A stretch of 64,000 bases of DNA from JBEHWX01 sp048498995. GTDB lineage: Bacteria > Bacteroidota > Ignavibacteria > OLB7. A model generated the notes under the pieces. It saw only the letters and a program-made list of their open reading frames with translations. It was not told the origin of the DNA and searched no databases. The DNA is taken from contig JBEHWX010000004.1 of NCBI GenBank assembly GCA_048498995.1, forward strand, positions 1-64,000. Direction: 5' to 3'. The position numbers were made by a program, and so were the translations under genes. Below, piece after piece: positions 26,584-35,695 of the stretch (position 1 is the first letter of the stretch; each line of letters opens with the position of its first letter).

Positions 26584-28149
26584 ATGGCAGCATCATGGCG
26601 GGTTCTCTGGGTCGATGACGAGATCGACCTGCTTCGTCCGCATATAAAGTTGCTTCAGGCCAAGGGGTACAACGTCGACACGGTCACCAACGGTGAGGAC
26701 GCGATCGCGCTGGTCAGGGAACAGCGCTTCGATCTGGTCTTCCTCGACGAGTCGATGGTCGGCATGGGAGGCCTGGAGACGCTGGCCGAGATCAAGGAGA
26801 TCGACGCCACCGTGCCGGTGGTGATGGTCACCAAGAACGAGGCCGAGTCGGTGATGGAGGAGGCGATCGGACGCCGCATCTCCGACTATCTGACCAAGCC
26901 GGTCAACCCCACGCAGATTCTCCTGGCCTGCAAGAAATTCCTCGAAGGGAAGCGTCTGGAAGCCGATGTCGTCTCACGGGACTACATCAAGGAGTTCAAC
27001 CAGACGGCGATGCAGTTGATGAATCCGATGGACTGGGAGGAGTGGGCCAACCTCTACGCAAAGCTCACCTCCTGGGAGCTCGGCTTCGACCGGCATCGCG
27101 ATCTCGGACTGGAGCAGACCCTGGCCGATCAGAAGCGTGATGCCAACTCGGAGTTCGGTAAGTTTGTCGAGCGGAACTACCGGGACTGGCTCAACCCGAA
27201 CACGCAGGATCGTCCGCTGCTGAGCACCGACATCGTCAGCGAGTACGTGCTCCCGGCGGTCAAGGCGGACAAGGGGCCGGTGTTCCTCTTCGTGGTCGAC
27301 TGCATGCGGCTGGATCAGTGGCTGGTGCTCGAGGAGCTGCTCAGCGGCTACTACTCGATGCAGAAGGAGTATTACTACAGCATTCTCCCGACGGCCACTC
27401 CCTACGCCCGCAACGCGATCTTCGCCGGGCTCTTCCCGTCGGAGATCGAGTCGCACTACCCGGATCTCTGGCAGACCGGGGACGACGACCACTCGCAGAA
27501 CAAGTACGAGAAGGAGCTGCTCGAAAAGCTCCTCCAGCGCAAGCGGATCTCGCTTCGCAGCGGCATCCGCTACGTGAAGATCATCGATACCGACTTCGGC
27601 AAGAAGATCGAGTCGGAGATCGTCAGCTACACCCAGTCGCAGTTGACGGCGGTCGTCGTCAACGCGGTCGACATGATGGCCCACTCCCGGAGCGATTATC
27701 CGATCCTGAAGGAGATCGCCCCGGACGAATCGGCCTACCGCTCCCTGACCCGGAGCTGGTTCGAGCACTCGAGCCTCTTCGGCATGCTCCGGACCCTCTC
27801 GCAGGTCAAGGACGTCCACATCGTGATCACGACCGACCACGGCTCGATCCGCTGCATGCGGGGAGCCAAGGCGCTGGGGGATCGGGAGACCTCGACGAAC
27901 CTGCGCTACAAGTACGGCCGGAACGTGAAGGTCGATGAGAAGAACGCTGTTTACGTCCGAAACCCGGACGATTACAAGCTCCCGCGGCGCGGGATGATGA
28001 TCAACTATGTCATAGCAAAGGAGGATTACTACTTCGTCTACCCGACGGATTATCATTATTACCTCAATCATTACCGCGACAGCTTCCAGCATGGCGGTAT
28101 CTCGATGGAGGAGATGATACTTCCGGTGGTGACCCTGAAGCCGAGGTGA
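26584..28149 (+). CDS. porX: PorX-type response regulator with PglZ (alkaline phosphatase superfamily) domain
   Basis: 521 residues. Residues 1-120 are a receiver domain with acidic pocket D11-D12, phospho-acceptor D55 (FLDESM), T83 and K105. Residues 120-200 are a helical linker. From about 230 a PglZ-like phosphoesterase domain follows, with VFLFVVDCMRLDQW, TPYARNAIFAGLFPSEI, and metal-site TTDHGS and HGGISMEEMILPV. In Porphyromonas and Flavobacterium PorX links T9SS gene expression or assembly to the PorY kinase. Here it faces a T9SS cargo operon across 482 bases, so regulation of those genes is plausible. No porY or sigP is adjacent. Confidence 0.92.
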   Translation: MAASWRVLWVDDEIDLLRPHIKLLQAKGYNVDTVTNGEDAIALVREQRFDLVFLDESMVGMGGLETLAEIKEIDATVPVVMVTKNEAESVMEEAIGRRISDYLTKPVNPTQILLACKKFLEGKRLEADVVSRDYIKEFNQTAMQLMNPMDWEEWANLYAKLTSWELGFDRHRDLGLEQTLADQKRDANSEFGKFVERNYRDWLNPNTQDRPLLSTDIVSEYVLPAVKADKGPVFLFVVDCMRLDQWLVLEELLSGYYSMQKEYYYSILPTATPYARNAIFAGLFPSEIESHYPDLWQTGDDDHSQNKYEKELLEKLLQRKRISLRSGIRYVKIIDTDFGKKIESEIVSYTQSQLTAVVVNAVDMMAHSRSDYPILKEIAPDESAYRSLTRSWFEHSSLFGMLRTLSQVKDVHIVITTDHGSIRCMRGAKALGDRETSTNLRYKYGRNVKVDEKNAVYVRNPDDYKLPRRGMMINYVIAKEDYYFVYPTDYHYYLNHYRDSFQHGGISMEEMILPVVTLKPR

Positions 28150-28315
28150 TTCGGCGGCGGGTCGGTCGGCAGCCTCTGGCGTCGACGAGCGGCATCCGGA
28201 GCCTGTCCGGAGCCTCGTCGATGGCTCCCCGACGTGGGGCGCGTGGTCCGTTCGGACCCGACGCGCCGGACGGGGGAGCCCGGGAGTGCCGGTTTATGGC
28301 GAAGAGATCACGACC

Positions 28316-28846
28316 ATGAACATCGAAGTCTACACGAGCCTCAGCGAGGATGACACATCCAGGCTGGGTACGGAATTCTCCGAACGTCTGGTTCCCGGGG
28401 AGACCGTGGCACTCTACGGCGACCTTGGAGCGGGCAAGACCGAGTTCATCAAGGGCATCTGCGACGGGCTGGAGGTGGAGGAGATCGTTTCGAGCCCGAC
28501 GTATACCATCGTCAACCAGTACAGCGGCGTCGATCGCCGCGGGCGTCCGGTGGTCCTCTACCATGTCGATCTCTACCGCGTCGAGCAGCAGAGCGAGCTG
28601 CGGGAGATCGGGCTGGAGGAGCTCCTGGCCGATCCCGGCGCGATCAAGCTGATCGAGTGGGCCGAGCACGCCGGCGTGCTGCTGCCGGCCGCCAGGTACG
28701 ACGTGCGCGTCACCAGCCTGGATGACGAGAACAGCAGAAAGATCGAGGTGATCCGGCACGGCGAGCTGGAGCTCGTCGGAGGCGGCAACGGCGTCACCGC
28801 GACATACGGCGTGAGGAGAAACTCTCCTCGTTCCCCCCTGGGCTGA
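28316..28846 (+). CDS. tsaE: tRNA threonylcarbamoyladenosine biosynthesis ATPase TsaE
   Basis: 176 residues; the family is usually 135-160. TsaE is the ATPase partner of TsaB-TsaD in t6A37 tRNA modification. The Walker A GDLGAGKT is at residues 35-42, then SSPTYTIVNQY, HVDLYRVE (switch region) and LIEWAEHAG. The C-terminal 25 residues are an unconserved tail. The ATG at 28316 begins the homology; a GTG 30 bases upstream is less likely. tsaB follows after a strong terminator hairpin. Confidence 0.93.
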   Translation: MNIEVYTSLSEDDTSRLGTEFSERLVPGETVALYGDLGAGKTEFIKGICDGLEVEEIVSSPTYTIVNQYSGVDRRGRPVVLYHVDLYRVEQQSELREIGLEELLADPGAIKLIEWAEHAGVLLPAARYDVRVTSLDDENSRKIEVIRHGELELVGGGNGVTATYGVRRNSPRSPLG

Positions 28847-28853
28847 GCATTCG

Positions 28854-28925
28854 GACGGTCGCCGGAGAACGGAGCGTGTCCCCTGCCTTGGACGCATCCG
28901 ATCTCCGGCGACCGTCGCTTTTTTT
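28854..28925 (+). terminator. Rho-independent terminator after tsaE
   Basis: Perfect 15-bp stem 28854-28868/28902-28916, with an inner hairpin possible in the 33-nt loop, followed by seven T (28919-28925). The long perfect stem and T run make it the clearest terminator in the window. Confidence 0.88.
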
Positions 28926-29074
28926 CATCCCTCCCCCTGACTGATCCCGGGCCATCCCCGGCCCCGCCGGATTATCCGGCCCGCCGGCTCATCCGGCCAA
29001 CGCGCGACGGAGCCTTCCCGTGGCTCCCGCGTCCACGGCGCCAAGTGGCGCCTCCTCAACCGGAGCTCTCCGCG

Positions 29075-29743
29075 ATGCTCGCAGCACTCGAAACGACCGG
29101 CGATACCTGCGCCGTCGCCCTTCTCGACGGCAACCGCGTGGCCGTCGAGCTACACGTCGATGTTCCCCGCGCCCACGACCGCCTTCTGGCCACGCTCTTC
29201 AACGACGCGCTCAGAATGATCGACGCCGAGCCGCGCTCGCTCGAGGCGATCGCCGTCTCGGTCGGCCCCGGTTCCTACACCGGCATCCGGATCGGCCTGG
29301 CCTTTGCCGTCGGCGTGGCGATGGCCGCCGGCATCCCGATCGTGCCGGTGCCGACGCTGGACGCGATCGCCTACGGACAGCGCGATCTGGGGAAGGTGGG
29401 GAAGCGCTCGCGGGTGATCTCGCTGGTGCCGGCCGGACGTCTCGGACTCTACGCGGCGCTCTACGAGATCCAGCCCGATTTCCGCCGGCTCACCGAGAGC
29501 CGCACCATTCCGGTCGAGCAGGTGTCGCCGCTGCTGGACGAAAACGTCTTCGCCGCCGGACCGGGAGCGCGCCTGCTCGGGCCGGCCTGTTCCGACTGCA
29601 TCGCCTACGACTCGGAGGTGCTCACCGCCACGGCGGTGGCGCGGATGGGGAGGGAGCTGCTGGCCGCCGGGAGCGCGAGTTCGCCGGAGGAAGTCGAGCC
29701 GTTGTATATTAGCGGGTTCGCAGGAGATGCGAACGCCGGGTGA
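29075..29743 (+). CDS. tsaB: tRNA threonylcarbamoyladenosine biosynthesis protein TsaB
   Basis: 222 residues of the ASKHA fold, starting MLAALETTGDTCAVALLDG. TsaB is the scaffold dimerising with TsaD in the t6A complex. HDRLLATLFNDAL and VSVGPGSYTGIRIGLAFAVG are the family signatures; the metal-binding histidines of TsaD are absent, as expected for TsaB. The ATG at 29075 is chosen over a GTG at 29045 by alignment. It follows tsaE, though a terminator separates them, and accD starts 33 bases downstream. Confidence 0.92.
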   Translation: MLAALETTGDTCAVALLDGNRVAVELHVDVPRAHDRLLATLFNDALRMIDAEPRSLEAIAVSVGPGSYTGIRIGLAFAVGVAMAAGIPIVPVPTLDAIAYGQRDLGKVGKRSRVISLVPAGRLGLYAALYEIQPDFRRLTESRTIPVEQVSPLLDENVFAAGPGARLLGPACSDCIAYDSEVLTATAVARMGRELLAAGSASSPEEVEPLYISGFAGDANAG

Positions 29744-29776
29744 TTCCCGAGCGATTTCGAAATCAGCTGAGATATC

Positions 29777-30643
29777 ATGGCCTGGTTCAACCGAACGAAG
29801 AAGAACATCGAGGATCAGTCGCCGCGCGAGATGCCTGACGGTCTCTGGACCCAGTGCTCCAACTGCGGCGAGATCATCAACAAGCGCCCGCTCGAGGAGA
29901 ACCTCTACACCTGCCCGAAGTGCGATCACCACTTCCGGATAGGCTCGTCGCAATACATCGACATCATCGCCGATCCCAGCTCGTTCATCGAGAGCGCGCA
30001 GGATCTGGTCTCGACCGATCCGCTTCATTTCGTCGACGAGAAGCCGTATGTGGACCGCCTGAACAAGGCGCAGCGCTCCACCGGCCTGAACGATGCCATC
30101 CGGATCGGCACGGCCACGATCAACGGTCAGCGCGTGGCCCTGGCGATCATGGACTTCAGCTTCATCGGCGGGTCGATGGGCTCGGTGGTGGGGGAGAAGT
30201 TCTGCCGCGCCGTGGACATCGCGCGCCGCGAGCGGATCCCGCTGGTGACGATCACCGCCTCCGGCGGCGCCCGGATGATGGAGGCCTCCCTCTCGCTGAT
30301 GCAGATGGCCAAGACCTCCAGCCGCCTGGCGCTCCTGGCCGAGGATCGCATCCCCTATATCGTCCTGCTGACCGATCCGACCACCGGCGGCGTCACCGCC
30401 TCGTTCGCGATGCTGGGTGACGTTACCCTGGCCGAGCCGAAGGCGCTGATCGGATTCGCCGGACCGCGCGTGATCGAGCAGACGATCAAGAAGAAGCTGC
30501 CGGAGGGATTCCAGCGCGCCGAGTTCCAGCTCGAGCACGGCTTCGTGGATCTCATCGTGCACCGCAAGGAGCTGAAGGAGACGCTCGGCCGTCTCGTCTC
30601 GCTCCTTCCGGTCGGGCAGAAGAGCGCCGTCGTCCGGGACTGA
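29777..30643 (+). CDS. accD: Acetyl-CoA carboxylase carboxyltransferase subunit beta
   Basis: 288 residues. It forms, with AccA, the carboxyltransferase that makes malonyl-CoA for fatty acid synthesis. The N-terminal zinc ribbon has C27, C30, C46 and C49. The crotonase-like core includes FSFIGGSMGSVVGEKF, ITASGGARMMEA and TDPTTGGVTASFAMLGD. The gene follows tsaB closely; accA is not in the window. Confidence 0.95.
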   Translation: MAWFNRTKKNIEDQSPREMPDGLWTQCSNCGEIINKRPLEENLYTCPKCDHHFRIGSSQYIDIIADPSSFIESAQDLVSTDPLHFVDEKPYVDRLNKAQRSTGLNDAIRIGTATINGQRVALAIMDFSFIGGSMGSVVGEKFCRAVDIARRERIPLVTITASGGARMMEASLSLMQMAKTSSRLALLAEDRIPYIVLLTDPTTGGVTASFAMLGDVTLAEPKALIGFAGPRVIEQTIKKKLPEGFQRAEFQLEHGFVDLIVHRKELKETLGRLVSLLPVGQKSAVVRD

Positions 30644-30963
30644 CCGGTCCCGGCACCTTCCCGCCGGGCCGGAGCCTGATGCTCACGGCCCCGGAGCCAG
30701 CCGGTTCCGGCCGCGTTCCCCGCGGCGGTGGGCTCACACGTGGAGGCAGTCGCGACGCCCGTCTCAGGCCGCTCCGCCGGGAATCGCTCCTCCGTGGGAT
30801 CCGTTTCCGCGTGGGATCCGATCCCGCGTGGGATCCGATCCCGCATGGAGCACGCTTCCGGGGAGTCCGCGTTGCCGGAAGGCCGTGTTGCCGGGAGTCC
30901 GTTCCGGCGGGCGCTATCCGGAAATCGTGGCCGGTCGCGGCGGCTCACCCCAAATCAGAGGTT
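30644..30963. other. accD-arginase intergenic region
   Basis: 320 bases with no gene. It carries a 17-bp GGATCC-centred tandem repeat (30793-30843). Long in-frame extensions upstream of the arginase ATG are low-complexity and not counted as coding. Confidence 0.5.
30793..30843. repeat. 17-bp tandem repeat, three copies
   Basis: Unit CGTGGGATCCGATCCCG; copy one differs at two positions. Each unit holds a GGATC/GATCC inverted pair, so every copy can form a small hairpin. Confidence 0.8.
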
Positions 30964-31950
30964 ATGGCTCAGAACAGCACAGCTACCAAGACCGCGGCCG
31001 CCGCGAAGGCTCCGAAGGCCGCCCCGCGCCGCCGCAAGGCCAAGCCGACCGTCAACCTGATCGGCTTTCCGATGGACCTCGGCGCCGATCGCCGCGGCGT
31101 CGACATGGGGCCCTCGGCTCTGCGTATCGCCAACATCGACGAGAAGCTGATGGCCCTCGGCTATCAGGTCTGCGATGAGGGGGATATCGAGATCAAGATG
31201 CCGGAGGTGCTGAAGATCTCCAACCCGAAGCTCAAGTATCTGACCGAGATCCAGAGCGCCTGCGAGAAGCTCGCCAAGAAGGTGAAGCGGGTGCTCACCG
31301 AGGGGAACTTCCCCCTGGTGCTCGGCGGCGATCACTCGATGGCCATCGGCACCGTCGCCGGCGTTTCGGCCTACTGCCGCGCGGCCAAGAAGCGCCTCGG
31401 CGTGATCTGGATCGATGCCCATTCCGATATCAACACGCCGTCGACCTCTCCCTCCGGCAATATCCACGGCATGCCGGTGGCCGCCGCCATCGGCGTCGGG
31501 CCGGTGGAGCTGCAGAATATCGGCGGCACCTTCCAGAAGCTCGATCCCCACAACATCGTCATGATCGGCCTCCGCTCGGTCGACGAGGGGGAGCGGAAGC
31601 TGATCCGCGAGAAGGGGATCCGCGCCTACACGATGACCGACATCGACCAGCTCGGCATCTTCAACGTGGTCAACGAGACCCTCGACTACCTCCAGGGGGT
31701 GGCCGACCATATCCACGTCTCGTTCGATCTCGACTCGGTGGACCCGACCTACGCCTCCGGCGTCGGAACTCCGGTCCCCGGCGGGCTCACCTACCGCGAG
31801 GCGCACATGATCATGGAGATGATCGCCGCCCGCGGCGCGCTCAGCTCCCTCGAGGTGGCCGAGGTGAACCCGATCCTCGACAACATGAACAGCAGCGCCC
31901 AGCTCGCCGCCGAGCTCGTCGCCTCGGCGATGGGCAAGCGCATCCTCTGA
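30964..31950 (+). CDS. rocF: Arginase
   Basis: 328 residues. It hydrolyses arginine to ornithine and urea at a dinuclear Mn centre. All metal motifs are present: VLGGDHSMAIG, WIDAHSDINTP and SFDLDSVDP, plus the arginase-type NPSTSPSGNIHGMP-like loop and EVNPILD. Residues 1-27 are an Ala/Lys/Arg-rich tail of unknown role. The ATG at 30964 is the start that gives the family length. No urease or ornithine aminotransferase lies nearby. A related ureohydrolase (agmatinase, formiminoglutamase) is less likely given the loop and motif match. Confidence 0.9.
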   Translation: MAQNSTATKTAAAAKAPKAAPRRRKAKPTVNLIGFPMDLGADRRGVDMGPSALRIANIDEKLMALGYQVCDEGDIEIKMPEVLKISNPKLKYLTEIQSACEKLAKKVKRVLTEGNFPLVLGGDHSMAIGTVAGVSAYCRAAKKRLGVIWIDAHSDINTPSTSPSGNIHGMPVAAAIGVGPVELQNIGGTFQKLDPHNIVMIGLRSVDEGERKLIREKGIRAYTMTDIDQLGIFNVVNETLDYLQGVADHIHVSFDLDSVDPTYASGVGTPVPGGLTYREAHMIMEMIAARGALSSLEVAEVNPILDNMNSSAQLAAELVASAMGKRIL

Positions 31951-32086
31951 CACGAGCCCACATCCGGCTTCGCGGCGGCCCTCGCCGATCGCGGAGCACG
32001 CTCCCGCGCGGACTTCACGCGCCGGCCGCGCCCCAGCCAGGACGTGGCCGGCGATCTCCTCTTCCAGATTCTCTCTCACGCACCCG

Positions 32087-32935
32087 ATGAAAGTCATCGA
32101 GACCATCGCAGAGATGCAGGCACTCGCGCAGTCGCTGCGCGCCAGTTGGAAGACGATCGGCTTCGTGCCGACGATGGGCTATCTCCACGATGGACACCTG
32201 GCGCTCGTCGAGAAGGCGCGCGCCAAGGCCGATGTCGCCGTCGCCTCGATCTTCGTCAACCCGACGCAGTTCGCCCCGACCGAGGATCTGGACCGCTACC
32301 CGCGCGACACCGAGGGGGACATGCGGAAGCTGGAGGAGGCCGGGTGCGATCTCCTCTTCCTGCCGAAGGCCGCCGATATCTATCCGGCCGGCTACTCGAC
32401 CTACGTGACCGTCGGCGGCGTTACCGGGAGCTTCGAGGGGGCGCATCGTCCCGATCATTTCCGTGGCGTGGCCACCGTGGTCGCCAAGCTCTTCAACATC
32501 GTGCAGCCGCAGGTGGCGGTCTTCGGCCAGAAGGACGCGCAGCAGGTGGCGGTGATCCGGAGGATGATCGCCGATCTGAACTTCGACATCCGCCTCGTCG
32601 TGGTCGACACGGTCAGGGAGTCGGGAGGGCTGGCGATGTCCTCCCGGAACGTCTATCTCTCGGAGGCCGATCGGGTCGAGGCGCTCTCGATCTCGCGCGG
32701 CCTCTTCGCCGCGCGCGACGCGGTGGCCGGCGGCGGCTCGCTCGACCAGGCGCGTCAGGCGCTCCGCGGCGCCCTCTCGCCGGCGATCGAGCTGGACTAT
32801 GCCGAGATCGTCGACGCCGGGACGTTCGAGCCGGCCGCGCAGGGGAGCACCTCGCCGCTGGCGATCGTGGCCGGACGCGTGGGGCGCACGCGGCTGATCG
32901 ACAACCTGCCGCTGCCGGCCGATGGACACGCCTGA
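32087..32935 (+). CDS. panC: Pantothenate synthetase
   Basis: 282 residues. It joins pantoate and beta-alanine using ATP. Signatures: FVPTMGYLHDGHLALV (HxGH), SIFVNPTQFAPTEDLDRYPR, DHFRGVATVVAKLFNI, FGQKDAQQ and MSSRNVYLS (KMSKS-like). panD, which makes its beta-alanine substrate, is the next gene, 223 bases downstream with its own promoter. Confidence 0.96.
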   Translation: MKVIETIAEMQALAQSLRASWKTIGFVPTMGYLHDGHLALVEKARAKADVAVASIFVNPTQFAPTEDLDRYPRDTEGDMRKLEEAGCDLLFLPKAADIYPAGYSTYVTVGGVTGSFEGAHRPDHFRGVATVVAKLFNIVQPQVAVFGQKDAQQVAVIRRMIADLNFDIRLVVVDTVRESGGLAMSSRNVYLSEADRVEALSISRGLFAARDAVAGGGSLDQARQALRGALSPAIELDYAEIVDAGTFEPAAQGSTSPLAIVAGRVGRTRLIDNLPLPADGHA

Positions 32936-33014
32936 GACGGCTGTCCGCACCGGGTGCCCGAGCTGCCTTCGGGACGCCACGCCACGCGGGAGGTCAAGAC
33001 GCGGTAACAATTGG

Positions 33015-33048
33015 TTGTAGGCGAATTTTTACTCGGCTCGTAGCTTTG
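33015..33048 (+). promoter_or_regulatory. Candidate promoter for panD (TTG-N23-TAGCTTTG)
   Basis: TTG at 33015-33017 and an exact TAnnTTTG box at 33041-33048, spaced 23 bases, the upper end of the Bacteroidota range. It lies in a locally AT-rich stretch 110 bases before the panD ATG. Confidence 0.5.
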
Positions 33049-33158
33049 TGGTCGGTATGCGCCTCCGGGTGCAATCCGACCCCCGTTTCGTGCGTCGTGG
33101 CACTCGGGGTCGACGGTCGACCCAGTACTCTCAACCATTCCCGAAGTCCGAGCCAGCG

Positions 33159-33554
33159 ATGAACCGTTTCATGTTCAAATCGAAGATTCACCGCGCGGTG
33201 GTCACCCAGGCGGAGCTCTACTACGAGGGAAGCCTCACGGTGGACTCCGAGCTGTTGGAGGCGGCCGATCTGCTCGAGTACGAGAAGGTCGCGATCGTCA
33301 ACGTGAACAACGGCGAGCGCTTCGAGACCTATCTGATTCCGGGCGAGCCGGGAAGCGGCGTGATCTGCTTGAACGGCGCGGCCGCCCGCAAGGGAGCCGT
33401 CGGCGACGAGATCATCATCATCAGCTACGCGTCGATGACCGATGAGGAGGCGCGCAAGTATAAGCCGACCGTGGTGCACGTCGACAAGCGGAACAAGATC
33501 GTCTCGAAGAGCCACGAGCAGCTGGCCGGGCAGCAGTACGTCAGCCATGGCTGA
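33159..33554 (+). CDS. panD: Aspartate 1-decarboxylase
   Basis: 131 residues. A pyruvoyl enzyme that makes beta-alanine from aspartate. The autoprocessing site G24-S25 lies in LYYEGSLTVD; the loop VNVNNGERFETY and the NGAAAR...GDEIIIISYA segments are standard. The C-terminal 15 residues are a non-conserved tail. The start at 33159 (MNRFMFKSKIH) is fixed by the conserved N-terminus. It pairs with panC upstream. Confidence 0.96.
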   Translation: MNRFMFKSKIHRAVVTQAELYYEGSLTVDSELLEAADLLEYEKVAIVNVNNGERFETYLIPGEPGSGVICLNGAAARKGAVGDEIIIISYASMTDEEARKYKPTVVHVDKRNKIVSKSHEQLAGQQYVSHG

Positions 33555-33713
33555 TGCGCTCGGCGCGGCCCCGGCGACGATCCGCCGTGGCGCATCGCGG
33601 AAGGCCTCCGGCGAGATGTCCCCTCGGGCATGGCGCGAGGCGGAGCGCTCCGGAGCGCCGCGGGGCACGATGCCTCGACGCGGATCGGGGGTGGTGGAAT
33701 ACGGAACATAGCG

Positions 33714-33767
33714 CGACGGAGAACAGCCCGGCGACGGCACGACCGATCGTCCGGGCTCTGTCGTTTT
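33714..33767 (+). terminator. Terminator after panD
   Basis: Seven-bp GC stem 33725-33731/33751-33757 extended by weaker outer pairing to 33714/33763, followed by TTTT at 33764-33767. Confidence 0.55.
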
Positions 33768-33826
33768 GGCGGCCGGGATCACCGGCGCGCGGGCGTCAAC
33801 AGCGAACAAGCCAGGAGAGTTCTATC

Positions 33827-34594
33827 GTGACCGACAGAGAGCTTGTCGTGGTCATCATGGCCGCGGGGAAGGGAACACGGATGAAGAATCCGGAGATGGC
33901 CAAGGTGATGTTCCCGGTCGGCGGGCGACCGATGATCCACCACGTGGTGGAGCGGGCGCTCGGCTCGGGAGCCTCGCGGGTGATCTGCGTGATCGGCCAC
34001 AACCGGGAGTCGGTGCGCTCCTACCTGAGCGGCGCCTTCGGCGACCGGGTGGAGTTCGTCGAGCAGCTGGAGCAGCTCGGCACCGGCCACGCCGTGATGC
34101 AGGCCGCGCCGCTGCTGGAGGGATTCCAGGGGGATGTGATGATCCTCTCCGGCGACGTGCCGATGCTCAGTGCCGAAACCTCGCGCCAGCTTGCCGCCTC
34201 GCACGCGGCCAGCCACGCCGCCGGCACCGTCCTGTCGGTGGAGCCGCCGGACCCCTTCGGCTCCGGCCGGATCATCCGCGGCGCCGACGGCTCGGTGGAG
34301 CGGATCGTCGAGGAGAAGGACGCCACCGACGAGGAGCGGAAGATCCGGGAGGTGAACTCCGGCATCTACACCTTCAACGCGCCCGACCTGCTGGAAGGGC
34401 TCTCGCGGCTCGAGAACCGGAACGCCCAGAACGAGTACTATCTGACCGACGTGATCGGCTGGCTCAAGCACGCCGGACGTCGCGTGAACGTGTTCACCTC
34501 CGGCGATTACTGGGAGGTGCAGGGAATCAATACGCTCGATCAGCTTGCCGAGGTGGACGGGGAGTTCGCCCGTCGCGCCGAGACGAGCGCCTGA
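33827..34594 (+). CDS. Single-domain sugar-1-phosphate uridylyltransferase (GlmU N-domain type)
   Basis: 255 residues starting at a GTG preceded by AGGAGAG at 33812-33818. The nucleotidyltransferase signature VVIMAAGKGTRMKNPEMAKVMFPVGGRPM opens the protein; QLGTGHAVMQAAPLL, LSGDVPMLS and EKDAT.EE..IREVNSGIYTF follow, all as in the GlmU uridylyltransferase half. The left-handed beta-helix acetyltransferase half of GlmU is missing, and the gene ends cleanly. The likely reaction is UDP-GlcNAc formation from GlcNAc-1-phosphate, the acetylation being done by another protein; another sugar phosphate is possible. Confidence 0.8.
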   Translation: MTDRELVVVIMAAGKGTRMKNPEMAKVMFPVGGRPMIHHVVERALGSGASRVICVIGHNRESVRSYLSGAFGDRVEFVEQLEQLGTGHAVMQAAPLLEGFQGDVMILSGDVPMLSAETSRQLAASHAASHAAGTVLSVEPPDPFGSGRIIRGADGSVERIVEEKDATDEERKIREVNSGIYTFNAPDLLEGLSRLENRNAQNEYYLTDVIGWLKHAGRRVNVFTSGDYWEVQGINTLDQLAEVDGEFARRAETSA

Positions 34595-34662
34595 CATTTC
34601 GTGCCCGGCGCTCGTGCCCGCGAATCGAGCGGGACGCCGGATTCATCCTGGAGAACGGAGAG

Positions 34663-35061
34663 ATGAAAGTATCACATATCGGCATCGCCGTCCGGTCGCT
34701 GACCGAGGCGGTCTCGAAGTACGGCGCCCTGTTCGGCAACGACCATCCGCACCGCGAGGAGGTCCAGGAGCAGGGAGTGGACGTGGCATCCTATCCGGTG
34801 GGGGACGCGGTGGTGGAGCTGACGGCGGCCACGCGGGACGATTCCCCGATCGCGAAGTTCATCGAGAAGCGTGGCGAGGGGATCCATCACATCGCGTTCG
34901 AGGTGGAGGATATCGAGGCGGAGCTGGCGCGGCTGAAGGAGTCCGGGGTGCGGCTGATCGACGAGCGGCCGAAGGAGGGAGCGCACGAGATGCTGATCGC
35001 CTTCGTGCATCCGTCGAGCTTCAACGGGGTGCTGGTGGAGCTCTGCCAGAAGAAGGGATAG
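34663..35061 (+). CDS. mce: Methylmalonyl-CoA epimerase
   Basis: 132 residues of the VOC fold. It interconverts the D and L forms of methylmalonyl-CoA in propionate metabolism. Metal ligands are visible in HIGIAVRSL (H5), GIHHIAFEVEDIE and the C-terminal VLVELCQ. GGAGAACGGAGAG directly upstream serves as ribosome-binding region. The mutase genes are not in the window. Confidence 0.92.
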   Translation: MKVSHIGIAVRSLTEAVSKYGALFGNDHPHREEVQEQGVDVASYPVGDAVVELTAATRDDSPIAKFIEKRGEGIHHIAFEVEDIEAELARLKESGVRLIDERPKEGAHEMLIAFVHPSSFNGVLVELCQKKG

Positions 35062-35102
35062 CGCGGGAAGCTGCCATGTGAGGCGGATCATCCGGAGAGA
35101 GT

Positions 35103-35150
35103 GCGACGGGTCGGGAGCGCGGGATGCGCACTCGACCCGTTGCCGTTATT
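35103..35150 (+). terminator. Terminator after methylmalonyl-CoA epimerase
   Basis: Stem of 11 bp, 35103-35113/35133-35143 (one G-T pair), with a further GCGC/GCGC helix inside; a weak T-rich tail (CGTTATT) follows. Confidence 0.55.
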
Positions 35151-35331
35151 GCACATTTCGTGGGCTTCGGCCCGCATCCTGGTGGCTGTCATCCATAGCT
35201 CGCCATCCGACGTAGAGCCTCGCGCATGCCGGTGAGGAGGGCGTCCGTCATATTCCATCACGGCGCTCCGCTCGGTACCACCTGCTTCGCTCGGGGATCG
35301 GCACTCGCTGGCGCCGGCACATCCCGTCGAG

Positions 35332-35443
35332 CTTCCGCGCACCGCCTTCCGCGCACCGCCTTCCGCGCACCGCCTTCCGCGCACCGCCTTCCGCGCACCG
35401 CCTTCCGCGCACCGCCTTCCGCGCACCGCCTCCCAGGCACCGC
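35332..35443. repeat. 14-bp minisatellite
   Basis: Seven perfect copies of CTTCCGCGCACCGC from 35332 to 35429, and an eighth degenerate copy to 35443. The period is not a multiple of three, so it is not a coding repeat. Confidence 0.92.
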
Positions 35444-35695
35444 CTCTCATCGCCTCCGCGAGCCCGCTGAAGTCATGATCTCGTCACCCACAACGAAGCC
35501 ATGCTCCGGGCGTCCGTTCGAAATCTCATCGCTCGATGCGCGATCACCTCATCTCGTGTGAAACTCGGACCCATCGGTCTTCGATATGCCCGCCACATCG
35601 ATGCGTCCAGCCCTCGCGCCGGCTCCGGATTGAGACATCTCGTATCGCCACGGCCTATTGCCGTCGGCAAAAAAGAGCATCGCTCGCGTTCCCGT

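Noticed and set aside
26102..26596. N-terminal extension of the T9SS cargo
   Set aside because: Would place 165 Arg/Pro-rich residues before the signal peptide and overlap the porX start region.
35332..35443. Possible coding repeat (Arg/Pro-rich peptide)
   Set aside because: Period of 14 is not a multiple of three and no conserved frame or start is associated.
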